Origin: Arenibacter sp. F20364
GTDB taxonomy: Bacteria > Bacteroidota > Bacteroidia > Flavobacteriales > Flavobacteriaceae
Assembly (NCBI RefSeq): GCF_023015905.1
Contig: NZ_JALKBD010000001.1
Coordinates: forward strand, 248,001-312,000
Direction of reading: 5' to 3'
DNA length: 64,000 nucleotides
Positions 9,629 to 18,807 of this stretch are shown here, piece after piece. The position numbers and the translations under genes were made by a program. The notes beneath the pieces were generated by a model that was not told the origin of the DNA, ran no database searches, and was given only the letters and a program-made list of their open reading frames with translations. How positions within the stretch are numbered: position 1 is the first letter of the stretch; every line of letters begins with the position of its first letter.

Positions 9629-9764
9629 TTGTCTTTTAAATTAGTATTTATTTGAAATAAATTTGTTCAAATTTAAAATATTCTATAAACTTAAGTTTAT
9701 GTAATTTTGTAAAATAAAGATAAGACTTTCTTTTAGGAAAATCATCACCTAATTTTAATTTACT

Positions 9765-10730
9765 TTGAGCGATACCAAAGCTATATTGGCCATAGCGAAG
9801 AAAACCATTGATAATGAGGCCGAGGCAATATCCCATTTAGGGACTCTCTTAAACGAAGACTTTTCAAATGCGGTGGAATGCATTAGACATTCCAAAGGCA
9901 GGGTCATAATTTCCGGAATCGGAAAAAGTGCCCTAATCGCTTCCAAAATTGTTGCCACCTTAAATTCTACAGGCACCCCTTCAATATTTATGCATGCTGC
10001 AGACGCTATACATGGTGATTTAGGCACAGTGCAGAAAGACGATGTGGTTATATGCATATCCAAAAGTGGAAATACCGCCGAGATTAAAATGTTGGTACCC
10101 TTAATAAAACACGGCAAGAACAAATTGATCGGTATGACCGCAAACCCCGATTCCTTTTTAGCGGCACAGGCAGACTATGTTTTAAACACCTATGTGGAAA
10201 AGGAAGCCTGCCCCAACAATCTTGCCCCCACTACCAGTACAACTGCCCAATTGGTGCTTGGAGATGCCTTGGCAATCTGCCTTTTGGAACTCAAAGGATT
10301 TAGCAGCAAAGACTTTGCAAAATACCACCCTGGAGGTGCGCTTGGCAAAAAATTATATTTAAGGGTAGGTGATATTGCCGGCTACAATCAAGTGCCCAAG
10401 GTGCTTGCCAACAGCGACGTAAAATCTGTAATCGTAGAGATCTCTGAAAAAATGTTGGGAGCAGCCGCGGTATTGGAAGACAATAAAATTGTAGGGATCA
10501 TTACCGATGGGGATATAAGGCGAATGCTTAACAAATACGACAACATTTATGGTCTAACGGCCAAAGATATTATGAGTCTTTCACCTAAAACAGTGGCTTC
10601 AGATGTCCTAGCTGTCAAAGCTCTGGAAATTATGCAAACCAATAATATCTCACAATTATTGGTTGTGGAAGAGGAGAATTACAAAGGAATAGTACATTTA
10701 CATAATTTAATTAAAGAAGGCATACTATAA
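9765..10730 (+). CDS. kdsD: Arabinose-5-phosphate isomerase (KpsF/GutQ family)
   Basis: The predicted reaction is D-ribulose 5-phosphate to D-arabinose 5-phosphate, the first step to KDO for lipopolysaccharide. A SIS domain covers about residues 30-170 (ISGIGKSALIASKIVATLNS, SKSGNTAEIKML). Two CBS domains cover about 205-320. The TTG start is forced: an in-frame TAA lies at 9756-9758, three codons upstream, and no ATG precedes the SIS domain. The stop codon overlaps the tatC start (TAATG). With lptB shortly downstream, the context fits outer-membrane biogenesis. Confidence 0.88.
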   Translation: MSDTKAILAIAKKTIDNEAEAISHLGTLLNEDFSNAVECIRHSKGRVIISGIGKSALIASKIVATLNSTGTPSIFMHAADAIHGDLGTVQKDDVVICISKSGNTAEIKMLVPLIKHGKNKLIGMTANPDSFLAAQADYVLNTYVEKEACPNNLAPTTSTTAQLVLGDALAICLLELKGFSSKDFAKYHPGGALGKKLYLRVGDIAGYNQVPKVLANSDVKSVIVEISEKMLGAAAVLEDNKIVGIITDGDIRRMLNKYDNIYGLTAKDIMSLSPKTVASDVLAVKALEIMQTNNISQLLVVEEENYKGIVHLHNLIKEGIL

Positions 10731-11569
10731 TGACAAAAAAGATTAAGACCCCAAATGAGATGTCATTCCTGGACCATTTGGAAGAACTAAGATGGCATTT
10801 AATACGATCAACCTTGGCCATCATTATTATTGGAGGGTTAGCTTTTTTAATGAAAGGCTTTATTTTTGATACGGTCCTTTTCGGCCCGATGATGCCAGAT
10901 TTTCCAACCTATCACGTTTTTTGCGACTTTTCCAAGTTATTGGGTTTTAGCGAATCCTTTTGCAATACAGAACCGCAATTTACATTGCAAAGCAGAGGAA
11001 TGTCAGAGCAGTTTTCCGCGCATATTTGGACATCCATTTGGGCAGGTTTTATAATCGGATTCCCCTATGTGCTTTATGAAATGTGGAAATTTATAGCACC
11101 TGGTTTACACGACAACGAGCGTCAAAATGCCCGTGGATTTATCTCTATTGCCTCCTTATTATTCTTTACGGGGGTATTGTTCGGGTATTATGTGGTAGCC
11201 CCTTTGTCCATTAACTTTTTGGGAGGCTACTCCATAAGTGATACAGTGGTGCGGGAAATAGACCTTCTCTCATACATCTCCACTGTTAAGATTTCAGTAA
11301 TTTCTTGCGGAATAATTTTCGAATTGCCGATCATCATCTTTTTCTTGACCAAAATTGGTTTGGTTACCCCTGAAATACTCCGTAAATACAGAAAGATTGC
11401 CTTGGTAGTAGTGCTTATTATCTCTGCGGTAATTACCCCACCAGATGTAGTTAGTCAGGTTATAGTAGCCATTCCTGTCTTAATTCTATACCAAGTTAGT
11501 ATTTATATCTCTAAAGTGGTCATAAGAAGAGACGCCAAAAAACAGAAGAAAAATGTCAAATCAAGTTAA
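10730..11569 (+). CDS. tatC: Sec-independent protein translocase TatC
   Basis: This is the inner-membrane core subunit of the twin-arginine export machine. The N-terminus MSFLDHLEELRWHLIRS is the hallmark TatC motif, and six hydrophobic segments follow, with the conserved FGYYVVAPLSINFL region. Between TM1 and TM2 there is a larger periplasmic loop with two Cys than in enterobacteria. It overlaps kdsD by one base and the next gene by 17 bp, so translational coupling is likely. No tatA or tatB is in the window. Confidence 0.95.
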   Translation: MTKKIKTPNEMSFLDHLEELRWHLIRSTLAIIIIGGLAFLMKGFIFDTVLFGPMMPDFPTYHVFCDFSKLLGFSESFCNTEPQFTLQSRGMSEQFSAHIWTSIWAGFIIGFPYVLYEMWKFIAPGLHDNERQNARGFISIASLLFFTGVLFGYYVVAPLSINFLGGYSISDTVVREIDLLSYISTVKISVISCGIIFELPIIIFFLTKIGLVTPEILRKYRKIALVVVLIISAVITPPDVVSQVIVAIPVLILYQVSIYISKVVIRRDAKKQKKNVKSS

Positions 11570-11903
11570 GGAATTTAATGACTATCGTTCAAAAATGAAC
11601 GAAAAGCTCTTGGCGGACAACAACAAGATTATAAAAAGAATCTTTAACTTGGACACTAATGCCTATGCCGCCGGAGCTCTGGATGTAAAGACCAAAGAGC
11701 TATTGGGATTGGTAGCCTCGGCAGTACTCCGTTGCGATGACTGCGTAAAATACCATCTGGAAAGCTCCTACAATGAAGGCGCCAGCAAGGAAGAAGTTAT
11801 GGAAACCTTAAGTATAGCCACCCTTGTTGGCGGCACTATTGTAGTTCCCCATTTAAGAAGGGCCTATGAATATTGGGAGGAATTGGAAAAACAAGAAGGT
11901 TAA
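11553..11903 (+). CDS. Carboxymuconolactone decarboxylase / AhpD-like protein
   Basis: A 116-residue all-helical protein of the CMD/AhpD fold. It carries CDDCVKYH, a CxxCxxxH motif as in AhpD-type thiol peroxidase partners, so a redox role is more likely than ring decarboxylation. The surrounding GASKEEVMETLSIATLVGG is typical of the family. The start overlaps the end of tatC by 17 bp, which supports one operon. The substrate is unknown. Confidence 0.82.
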   Translation: MSNQVKEFNDYRSKMNEKLLADNNKIIKRIFNLDTNAYAAGALDVKTKELLGLVASAVLRCDDCVKYHLESSYNEGASKEEVMETLSIATLVGGTIVVPHLRRAYEYWEELEKQEG

Positions 11904-11920
11904 AAAATCTACAATATCTT

Positions 11921-11953
11921 TCCCCAAACTAATATAAGGCTTAGTTTTGGGGA
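11921..11953 (+). promoter_or_regulatory. Hairpin with embedded TAnnTTTG box before lptB
   Basis: CCCCAAACTA and TAGTTTTGGGG can pair around a short loop. The right arm contains TAGTTTTG (11942-11949), a perfect Bacteroidota -7 match, only 18 bp before the lptB ATG at 11967. It may be a weak terminator, a promoter, or both. Confidence 0.35.
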
Positions 11954-11966
11954 ATAGAATGGTACT

Positions 11967-12707
11967 ATGAAGCTAAGAGCAGAGAATATTATGAAGTCCT
12001 ACCGAGGACGTCAAGTGGTAAAGGGAATTTCACTGGAAGTGAACCAAGGTGAGATTGTTGGACTATTGGGTCCCAATGGGGCCGGTAAGACAACATCCTT
12101 CTATATGATCGTAGGATTGATCAAACCTAATGGCGGCAATATTTATCTGGATAAAATGGAAATAACGCGCTTTCCCATGTACAAAAGAGCACAAAATGGC
12201 ATTGGTTATTTAGCTCAGGAAGCCTCTGTTTTTAGAAAACTTAGTATTGAAAAAAATATTCTTAGTGTACTCCAATTGACCAAATTGAGCAAGAAAGAGC
12301 AGCTGATGAAAATGGAATCGCTCATTGAGGAATTTGGACTTGGACATATACGCAAAAACCGGGGCGATCTATTGTCGGGTGGTGAACGAAGACGGACGGA
12401 AATTGCAAGGGCCTTGGCCACGGACCCTAAATTTATTTTATTGGACGAGCCCTTTGCAGGTGTTGACCCTGTGGCTGTTGAGGACATTCAGAGAATTGTT
12501 GCCCAGCTTAAAAACAAGAATATCGGCATATTGATTACCGACCACAATGTGCAGGAAACTTTGGCTATTACCGAGCGCTCCTACCTTATGTTCGAAGGTG
12601 GCATCCTTAAATCAGGGATTCCCGAAGATTTGGCAGCCGATGAAATGGTCCGCAAGGTGTATTTGGGACAGAATTTTGAGCTTCGCAAGAAGAAATTGGA
12701 TTTTTAA
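11967..12707 (+). CDS. lptB: Lipopolysaccharide export ATP-binding protein LptB
   Basis: This is the cytoplasmic ATPase that drives LPS extraction from the inner membrane with LptF/G. Walker [10 protein letters not shown], signature [16 protein letters not shown], Walker [14 protein letters not shown] and the H-loop TDHNVQET are all present. GERRR in the signature is characteristic of LptB. Length is 246 residues, normal. Its placement downstream of kdsD agrees with LPS biogenesis. lptF and lptG are not in the window. Confidence 0.92.
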   Translation: MKLRAENIMKSYRGRQVVKGISLEVNQGEIVGLLGPNGAGKTTSFYMIVGLIKPNGGNIYLDKMEITRFPMYKRAQNGIGYLAQEASVFRKLSIEKNILSVLQLTKLSKKEQLMKMESLIEEFGLGHIRKNRGDLLSGGERRRTEIARALATDPKFILLDEPFAGVDPVAVEDIQRIVAQLKNKNIGILITDHNVQETLAITERSYLMFEGGILKSGIPEDLAADEMVRKVYLGQNFELRKKKLDF

Positions 12708-12827
12708 TTATATCCAACCCACCCTTTCGGTAATTGATCAAATCAATAACCCTTCCCAAAACAACACCTTTTTTAGTCCATGATTTAATGGGGCCTACCT
12801 CTACAAGGTTCATTTTTTAATAAGTAA

Positions 12828-13589
12828 TCAATCTGTTTTTGAAACTTTTAGGTTATTTACCAAAGAACTGATAATATAAAAAGCTATGATACCGGGAATA
12901 GCCATAAATTTCATGGTGAGGATCAATACAAAACTTACCGTTATAAAAATATAGCGCAGGGCATTATCCCGAAAACTCCAATTTTTAAACTTAAGGGCAA
13001 AAAGACTAATACGGGCATTCAATAAATAAGAGCTCAATAAGGTAGTCCCGATCAAGAACCATTTATTCAGAATGATAGTGTTTAAAAAATCATTGTTGTG
13101 ATAAAGTAATATTAGCGGAAAGGAAAGAATAAGCAGAGCGTTGGCAGGAGTTGGGAGTCCAACAAAAGATGAAACCTGATTTTCGTCAATATTAAACTTT
13201 GCCAAGCGATATGCAGATGCAAGTGTAATTAAAAACCCAACAAAAGGAAGCAATGGCAGATCGAATAAGGACCACTGCACGGTCCCTGGCGTATCTAACT
13301 GTAATCCTATGTTCCAACCACCGCTGTAGGACATACTTAACAACTGGAACATCACTATACCAGGCACCAATCCACTCGTAATTACATCGGCAAGGGAATC
13401 CAATTGTAGGCCCAATTCGCTTTTCACATCCAAGGCACGGGCTGCCAATCCATCAAAAAAATCGAAAAATATACCTAAAAATACAAAAGCCGCAGCTACC
13501 TCCAACTTGTTCAGTACGGCAAAAACAGTGGCCACACATCCACAAAAAAGATTCATCAAGGTAATAATATTAGGAATATGGCGCTTCAT
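12828..13589 (-). CDS. pssA: CDP-diacylglycerol-serine O-phosphatidyltransferase
   Basis: The predicted enzyme makes phosphatidylserine, the precursor of phosphatidylethanolamine, at the inner membrane. The CDP-alcohol phosphatidyltransferase signature is complete: DFFDGLAARAL followed by GLQLDSLADV. The N-terminus MKRHIPNIITLMNLFCG is the typical start, so the ATG at 13589 is preferred to one 60 bp upstream. About seven hydrophobic segments follow. The gene is convergent with lptB and divergent from the next gene. Confidence 0.88.
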   Translation of the reverse strand: MKRHIPNIITLMNLFCGCVATVFAVLNKLEVAAAFVFLGIFFDFFDGLAARALDVKSELGLQLDSLADVITSGLVPGIVMFQLLSMSYSGGWNIGLQLDTPGTVQWSLFDLPLLPFVGFLITLASAYRLAKFNIDENQVSSFVGLPTPANALLILSFPLILLYHNNDFLNTIILNKWFLIGTTLLSSYLLNARISLFALKFKNWSFRDNALRYIFITVSFVLILTMKFMAIPGIIAFYIISSLVNNLKVSKTD

Positions 13590-13787
13590 AGGGCTGATTT
13601 TATGAGGTTTGACACCTACAATTGCATAATGCAATCGGGGTGCCGTCATGTAAAAATACCATTTATTAAAAAATGCTGTTAAATTATATCCTGTTTTTTA
13701 TAATTGCTTGTAGTATCCCGCTCAAATCCTATAAATTATTCGATATTTGCGTTGAAAATTTTAAAAAATAGTGGCTCCCATTAGGAT

Positions 13788-14972
13788 ATGCGCATAAGGA
13801 TTCTTTTTATTTCATTTTTTTTGGGCCTGATGTTCCACAGCAATGCGCAGGTAAGGGAATTGGCTCCCGAAACCCAAATAAGCGTTTTAACCTGTGGTTC
13901 CGGAAGCGATCTATACACCACATTTGGCCATAGCGCAATAAGAATCCAAGATCCCACACAGGGAATAGACTGGGTCTATAATTACGGGACCTTTAATTTT
14001 GACCCTCCCATGTTCTATGTGGAATTTGCCATGGGAAAATTATTCTATTCCTTGAGCAAACAAAACATGCCCAATTTTTTGTATGCCTACGAATTGGAGA
14101 ATAGATGGGTAAAGGAACAACTCTTACAGTTTACACACCTACAGAAGCAGCAATTGTTCCATTTTTTGGAAAACAATTATCGCCCAGAAAATAGGGATTA
14201 TAAATATGATTTCTTTTTCAACAATTGCGCCACTAAAATAGGGGATGTTTTACAGGAGGCCTTAGGTAATAATTTACATTTTAGGGAAGGTCATTTAGAA
14301 AAAAATTTCACCTTCAGGCAGCTTATACACCAAAACCTGACCACCAATTCATGGTCCAGCTTTGGAATAGATTTGGCGCTGGGATCGGTTATAGATAGAA
14401 AAGCAACGAACAGGGAGCATATGTTTTTACCATTATATGTAATGAAACAATTGAGCCATACCACCTTGTCCGAACAAAATCTTGTAGTTAGGGAAAGAAC
14501 AATTCTAACCTCTGTAAAAAAAGAGGGGAACGGATACTTTTTGGCCTCTCCCCTATTTTGGATATTGGCCATATTATTGTTCGTTCTGGCCATCACTTAT
14601 ATCGACTATAAGAACCATGTTAGAAGCAGGATCTTGGATTCCGTACTATTTTTTGTTTCAGGATTGGCCGGTGTTCTACTGATTTTCCTTTGGTTTTTTA
14701 CCGATCATACGGCTACCGCCAACAATTTTAATATCCTATGGGCATTTCCTTTGAATCTAATTGTTGGCTATATCATTGTTAAAAAGAAGAATGCCCCCAG
14801 TTGGCTGCCCAAGTACATATTGTTTCTAATGGGATTGTTAGGTTTAACACTAGTTTTGGCCTTATTTAAAGTGCAGGTATTCTCCCCTTTGGCCATGCCC
14901 CTATGGATCATGCTAGGCGCAAGATATCTTTTTTTATGGAAGCATTTCCAACAACAAAACAGTTTAAAATAA
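13788..14972 (+). CDS. Lnb-type DUF4105 membrane protein
   Basis: A signal peptide (ending SNAQ) precedes a DUF4105/Lnb N-terminal periplasmic domain at about residues 25-210. Landmarks are CGSGSDLYTTFGHSAIRI and FFFNNCATKIGDVL, carrying the conserved His and Cys of this papain-like fold. About five membrane helices fill residues 255-390. A lipoprotein N-acyltransferase function is known for one branch (Lnb); whether this protein does that is not shown by sequence alone. The ABC-F gene starts 8 bp after its stop, so the two may be cotranscribed. Confidence 0.78.
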   Translation: MRIRILFISFFLGLMFHSNAQVRELAPETQISVLTCGSGSDLYTTFGHSAIRIQDPTQGIDWVYNYGTFNFDPPMFYVEFAMGKLFYSLSKQNMPNFLYAYELENRWVKEQLLQFTHLQKQQLFHFLENNYRPENRDYKYDFFFNNCATKIGDVLQEALGNNLHFREGHLEKNFTFRQLIHQNLTTNSWSSFGIDLALGSVIDRKATNREHMFLPLYVMKQLSHTTLSEQNLVVRERTILTSVKKEGNGYFLASPLFWILAILLFVLAITYIDYKNHVRSRILDSVLFFVSGLAGVLLIFLWFFTDHTATANNFNILWAFPLNLIVGYIIVKKKNAPSWLPKYILFLMGLLGLTLVLALFKVQVFSPLAMPLWIMLGARYLFLWKHFQQQNSLK

Positions 14973-14980
14973 TACCTTAG

Positions 14981-16861
14981 ATGAACCTACTTACAGTTGA
15001 AAACATATCCAAATCATTTGGCGAGTTATCACTCTTTTCAAATATTTCCTTTGGTATCAATAAGGACCAAAAGATTGCGTTAATTGCCAAAAATGGTAGC
15101 GGCAAGACTTCAATCCTAAACATATTGTCCGGCAAGGATGCTTCGGATACCGGTCAAATAAATAGTCGCAAGGGCATACGAATTTCATTTTTGGAACAAG
15201 AACCGGATTTAGATCCCAAATTAACTGTAGAGGAGACCATATTTGCATCGGACAACGAGGTTTTAAAGGTTATCCAAAATTATGAACATGCCCTTTTGGA
15301 TCCCGAAGATGCAGATGCCTATCAAAAAGCCTTTGAAGCTATGGAACGCTATGACGCTTGGGATTTTGAAACCCAATACAAGCAAATCCTATTCAAATTG
15401 AAGTTGAAAGATCTAGATGTAAAGGTGGGGCTACTTTCAGGGGGACAAAAAAAGAGATTGGCGTTGGCCAATGCCTTGATCAACAGGCCTGACTTACTCA
15501 TATTGGACGAACCTACCAACCATTTGGACCTGGAAATGATCGAGTGGCTGGAACAGTACTTCGCCAAGGAGAACATGACCCTCTTCATGGTTACCCATGA
15601 TCGTTATTTTCTGGAACGGGTCTGCAATGAAATCATTGAACTGGACAATGGGCAGTTGTATTCCTACAAAGGCAATTATTCCTATTATTTGGAAAAGAAG
15701 GAAGCCCGTATAGAGCAAGAGGCAGTGGAACAGCACAAATCCAAAATTCTGTTCAAGAAAGAACTAGCTTGGATGCGCAGGCAACCCAAAGCACGTACCA
15801 CTAAATCCAAATCCAGAATCGATGATTTTCACACTATTAAAGAAAGGGCCAGTCAACGTAGGAAGGAACACGAGGTTCAGCTGGAAATTAATATGGAACG
15901 CATGGGGAGCAAAATTGTAGAGCTCCATAAAATTTCCAAAGCCTTTCCCAACAAGCCCATTCTGGACAAATTTGAATATAATTTTCTCAAGGGAGAACGT
16001 ATCGGCATCATTGGAAAAAATGGCACCGGAAAATCTACCTTTCTAAATATATTGAGCGGTACCGTACAACCAGACAGTGGTAAGGTAATCATAGGCGAAA
16101 CCATTAAATTTGGATATTACACCCAAAAGGGCATTACCATAAAGGAAGGTCAAAAAGTAATCGACGTCATTCGAGAATTTGGAGATTATATTCCGCTAAT
16201 GAAAGGAAAACAAATTTCTGCGCAGCAATTATTGGAACGCTTTCTTTTCGACCGTAAAAAACAGTACGATTTTGTGGAAAAACTAAGCGGGGGGGAACGT
16301 AAACGCCTATACCTATGTACCGTTTTGATCCAAAATCCGAACTTTCTTATCTTGGATGAACCTACCAACGACCTGGACATTGTTACCCTTAACGTATTGG
16401 AAAGTTTTCTGCTCGATTTTCCAGGCTGTCTTTTGGTAGTTTCCCACGACCGTTATTTTATGGATAAGATAGTGGACCACCTCTTTGTTTTTAGGGGGAA
16501 TGCCGAAATTGAGGACTTCCCGGGCAACTATTCCGATTTCCGAACTTATGAAGACAGTAACATTCTGGAAAATAAGGTATCCAAAGAAAAAGCCAACGAA
16601 GTAAAAAACTCCAAAAACACCTGGAAAGAAGAAGAAACCGGAAAAAAACTTTCCTTCCTGGAGCAAAAGGAATACAAGCAATTGGAAAAGGAAATCCAAA
16701 AACTGGAGTCCAAAAAGGTGGAAGTTCAGAATAAATTTACGGACAGCACCCTTTCAGGTGATGATATTTCCCAATTATCCATTGAACTCAAGGAGATTAC
16801 GGATACTATAGAAGAAAAAACGGAACGCTGGTTCGAACTTTCTATGTCTATGGACGACTAG
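14981..16861 (+). CDS. ABC-F family ATPase (Uup-like)
   Basis: A soluble twin-ATPase without membrane domains. Two ABC cassettes are seen: KNGSGKTSILN with LSGGQKKRLALANAL and LILDEPTNHLDL, then KNGTGKSTFLN with LSGGERKRLYL and LILDEPTNDLDI. A linker rich in basic and acidic residues lies between them. The C-terminal 100 residues form a coiled coil (LEQKEYKQLEKEIQKLESKK), as in Uup. ABC-F proteins act on ribosomes; Uup also affects DNA repair. At 626 residues the length fits Uup. Confidence 0.85.
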   Translation: MNLLTVENISKSFGELSLFSNISFGINKDQKIALIAKNGSGKTSILNILSGKDASDTGQINSRKGIRISFLEQEPDLDPKLTVEETIFASDNEVLKVIQNYEHALLDPEDADAYQKAFEAMERYDAWDFETQYKQILFKLKLKDLDVKVGLLSGGQKKRLALANALINRPDLLILDEPTNHLDLEMIEWLEQYFAKENMTLFMVTHDRYFLERVCNEIIELDNGQLYSYKGNYSYYLEKKEARIEQEAVEQHKSKILFKKELAWMRRQPKARTTKSKSRIDDFHTIKERASQRRKEHEVQLEINMERMGSKIVELHKISKAFPNKPILDKFEYNFLKGERIGIIGKNGTGKSTFLNILSGTVQPDSGKVIIGETIKFGYYTQKGITIKEGQKVIDVIREFGDYIPLMKGKQISAQQLLERFLFDRKKQYDFVEKLSGGERKRLYLCTVLIQNPNFLILDEPTNDLDIVTLNVLESFLLDFPGCLLVVSHDRYFMDKIVDHLFVFRGNAEIEDFPGNYSDFRTYEDSNILENKVSKEKANEVKNSKNTWKEEETGKKLSFLEQKEYKQLEKEIQKLESKKVEVQNKFTDSTLSGDDISQLSIELKEITDTIEEKTERWFELSMSMDD

Positions 16862-16883
16862 GTCTCAAAAAATAGAACCTAAA

Positions 16884-17390
16884 ATGTTATATCGTTTTTT
16901 CTCATTTATAAAGTTTTGGTTGTCATCCAGCAATCAGCATGGGGTTCACTCCCCTTTTGTTTACCAATATATTACAAAGTGCCTTTATACGTCCCCTAGA
17001 TTTAATAGCAGTAAATCCCATAATATTCTATTAAAGACAATAGCCTATTTTAAATATAGTCTAGTACAACTGGTCCCTGCCAATACTGCTTTGGAAAAAG
17101 AAATATCGAAAAACTTAAAAGGAGTATCCGTCTTCAATCCCTCCAGTGAAATAATTTTTATTGACGAACCAAACAAGGAAACAGTAGATGAATTTATTGT
17201 TCAAAATAAGAACCTTACCAACGATACCGTCATTTTGGTTAATGACATATACAAATCGGAAGACACTAACAAATTATGGAGAAGTATAAAAGAATTGCAA
17301 CAAGTAAGGGTAACTATAGACCTCTTTTATGTTGGACTGGTCTTTTTCAGAAGGGAACAAGTCAAACAGCATTTTAAGATTCGGATTTAA
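16884..17390 (+). CDS. Methyltransferase-derived protein lacking the SAM-binding core
   Basis: The N-terminus (SSSNQHGVHSPFVYQYITKC) and C-terminus (VTIDLFYVGLVFFRREQVKQHF) look like a class I SAM-dependent methyltransferase family common in Flavobacteriaceae. That family usually has about 230-250 residues and a glycine-rich motif I near residue 70. Here the protein has 168 residues, and the central block with motif I and the acidic SAM-binding loop is absent or unrecognisable. The frame is intact and codon use is normal. It is either a repurposed protein or an early relic. It starts 22 bp after the ABC-F gene. Confidence 0.6.
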   Translation: MLYRFFSFIKFWLSSSNQHGVHSPFVYQYITKCLYTSPRFNSSKSHNILLKTIAYFKYSLVQLVPANTALEKEISKNLKGVSVFNPSSEIIFIDEPNKETVDEFIVQNKNLTNDTVILVNDIYKSEDTNKLWRSIKELQQVRVTIDLFYVGLVFFRREQVKQHFKIRI

Positions 17391-17435
17391 ACCCGTATTT
17401 TTAAGGGAGATAAGGAAATTAAAAAAATATGACCG

Positions 17436-17591
17436 ATGGACTACATCATTTACATAGTGCTTGCCGTTCTAGGAGTTATTTTCTTTGTTGCCCAAGGGTT
17501 TACCAAAAGAAGATCCAGGGACAGAAAATCAAGGAAATTCATGGAAGATTATAAACGGGAGGATAGAAATAAATCCAAAGACCAAACATAA
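17436..17591 (+). CDS. 51-residue single-pass membrane protein
   Basis: ATG at 17436, stop at 17589-17591. The protein has one N-terminal helix (YIIYIVLAVLGVIFFVAQG) and a highly charged tail rich in Arg, Lys and Asp. The positive charges right after the helix predict a cytoplasmic tail. Small proteins of this form are often annotated as hypothetical in this family. Function is unknown. It lies 45 bp after the preceding gene and 105 bp before the adenosyltransferase. Confidence 0.65.
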   Translation: MDYIIYIVLAVLGVIFFVAQGFTKRRSRDRKSRKFMEDYKREDRNKSKDQT

Positions 17592-17696
17592 AGCAATAAA
17601 AGACTTGTTTCTAAACAACCCTGTTCATAAAAAGTCATGACCTTGACTATTATTGACAAAAATATTGTTTCTTAAAATATACAAATACTGACCGGC

Positions 17697-18272
17697 ATGA
17701 AAATATATACCAAGACAGGCGATGACGGCACAACCGGCCTGTTTGGAGGCACCCGCGTTCCCAAGCATCATATCCGAATAGAAAGTTATGGCACCTTGGA
17801 CGAACTAAATTCCTGGATCGGATTGATCAGGGACCAGCCAATAGACAAATCCTCCGAAAAGGTGTTGATTAAAATTCAGGAGAAATTATTTACTATAGGA
17901 GCCTTGTTGGCAATTGATCCCAAGAAGGAAAAACTAAAAAGTGGTAAAGACCGGTTAAATATTCCTAATATTGATAATGAGGATATAAACCTTCTGGAGA
18001 AGGAAATAGACCTTATGGAAAAGCAGTTGACGCCTATGACCCATTTTATATTGCCTGGCGGAGATACAACTGTGTCATATTGTCATATTACGCGGACCAT
18101 TTGCCGCAGGGCAGAGCGTCTAGTATCACAATTGAACGAATTTGAGCCTGTAGATCCCATTTTATTGTCCTATATTAACAGGCTTTCCGATTTTCTCTTT
18201 GTATTGGCACGAAAATTGACCAATGATGTACAAGCCGAGGAAATAAAGTGGATTCCAGAGAAACGCGACTAA
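17697..18272 (+). CDS. Cob(I)alamin adenosyltransferase (PduO type)
   Basis: The predicted reaction is ATP plus cob(I)alamin to adenosylcobalamin. The PduO signature is plain: KIYTKTGDDGTTGLFGG with RVPKHH (ATP site), GTLDELNSWIG, and TRTICRRAERLV near the C-terminus. Length is 191 residues, normal for the family and a five-helix bundle. It stands alone without other cobalamin genes, which suggests salvage for an enzyme such as methylmalonyl-CoA mutase encoded elsewhere. Confidence 0.9.
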   Translation: MKIYTKTGDDGTTGLFGGTRVPKHHIRIESYGTLDELNSWIGLIRDQPIDKSSEKVLIKIQEKLFTIGALLAIDPKKEKLKSGKDRLNIPNIDNEDINLLEKEIDLMEKQLTPMTHFILPGGDTTVSYCHITRTICRRAERLVSQLNEFEPVDPILLSYINRLSDFLFVLARKLTNDVQAEEIKWIPEKRD

Positions 18273-18351
18273 TAAATCCGTTAATTCTTCGTTATCAAAT
18301 TATTAAAGCGATAAAATTAGAACTGAATTAGATGAATTTTACGCAAAAAAA

Positions 18352-18382
18352 CTTGGCAGTTTCAGTTTAAAAATTATTTTTG
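18352..18382 (+). promoter_or_regulatory. Bacteroidota-type promoter for the DUF2795 gene
   Basis: CTTG (18352-18355), 19 bp spacer, TATTTTTG (18375-18382). The -7 box is a perfect TAnnTTTG and the spacing fits the phylum consensus. It lies 27 bp before the ATG. Confidence 0.6.
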
Positions 18383-18409
18383 CAAAATATTAAAAAATAA
18401 ATAATTACG

Positions 18410-18634
18410 ATGTATTGGACATTAGAATTAGCATCCTACCTAAGTGATGCGCCCTGGCCCGCAACAAAAGACGAATTGATAGATTACTCAATTAGAACCG
18501 GTGCACCATTGGAGGTTGTAGAAAACCTACAGTCCATGGAGGAAGAAGGAGGGGAAATTTATGAATCAATCGAGGAGATTTGGCCAGACTATCCTACTGA
18601 AGAGGACTATCTTTGGAACGAGGACGAGTATTAA
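18410..18634 (+). CDS. DUF2795 domain protein
   Basis: A 74-residue, very acidic protein starting MYWTLELASYLSDAPWPATK, with the DUF2795 fold (PATKDELIDYSIRTGAPLEVVENLQSM as landmark, residues 17-43). The C-terminus is almost all acidic and aromatic residues. DUF2795 proteins are small, conserved in Bacteroidota and of unknown function. It has its own promoter and is followed at once by a terminator, so it is a single-gene unit. Confidence 0.82.
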   Translation: MYWTLELASYLSDAPWPATKDELIDYSIRTGAPLEVVENLQSMEEEGGEIYESIEEIWPDYPTEEDYLWNEDEY

Positions 18635-18654
18635 AATATTAACGGAATTACAAC

Positions 18655-18683
18655 AAAAAAGTCTCATATGAGGCTTTTTTTTT
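18655..18683 (+). terminator. Rho-independent terminator after the DUF2795 gene
   Basis: AAAAAAGTCTC and GAGGCTTTTTTTTT form a stem (one G-T pair) around ATAT, ending in a long T run. Confidence 0.85.
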
Positions 18684-18807
18684 ACGTAATTTTGATGTTG
18701 GATATCTTACATCCAAAAGATGGCATTGCACGTGCCATCTAAAATATTTTGGGCATATACATTAGAAAAGGCTTTTACGAAGTCTTTCATTAATAACAGA
18801 GAACATT

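Noticed and set aside
12607-12813. 68-codon minus-strand frame between pssA and lptB
   Set aside because: Half of it overlaps the end of lptB in antisense, and no known family fits.
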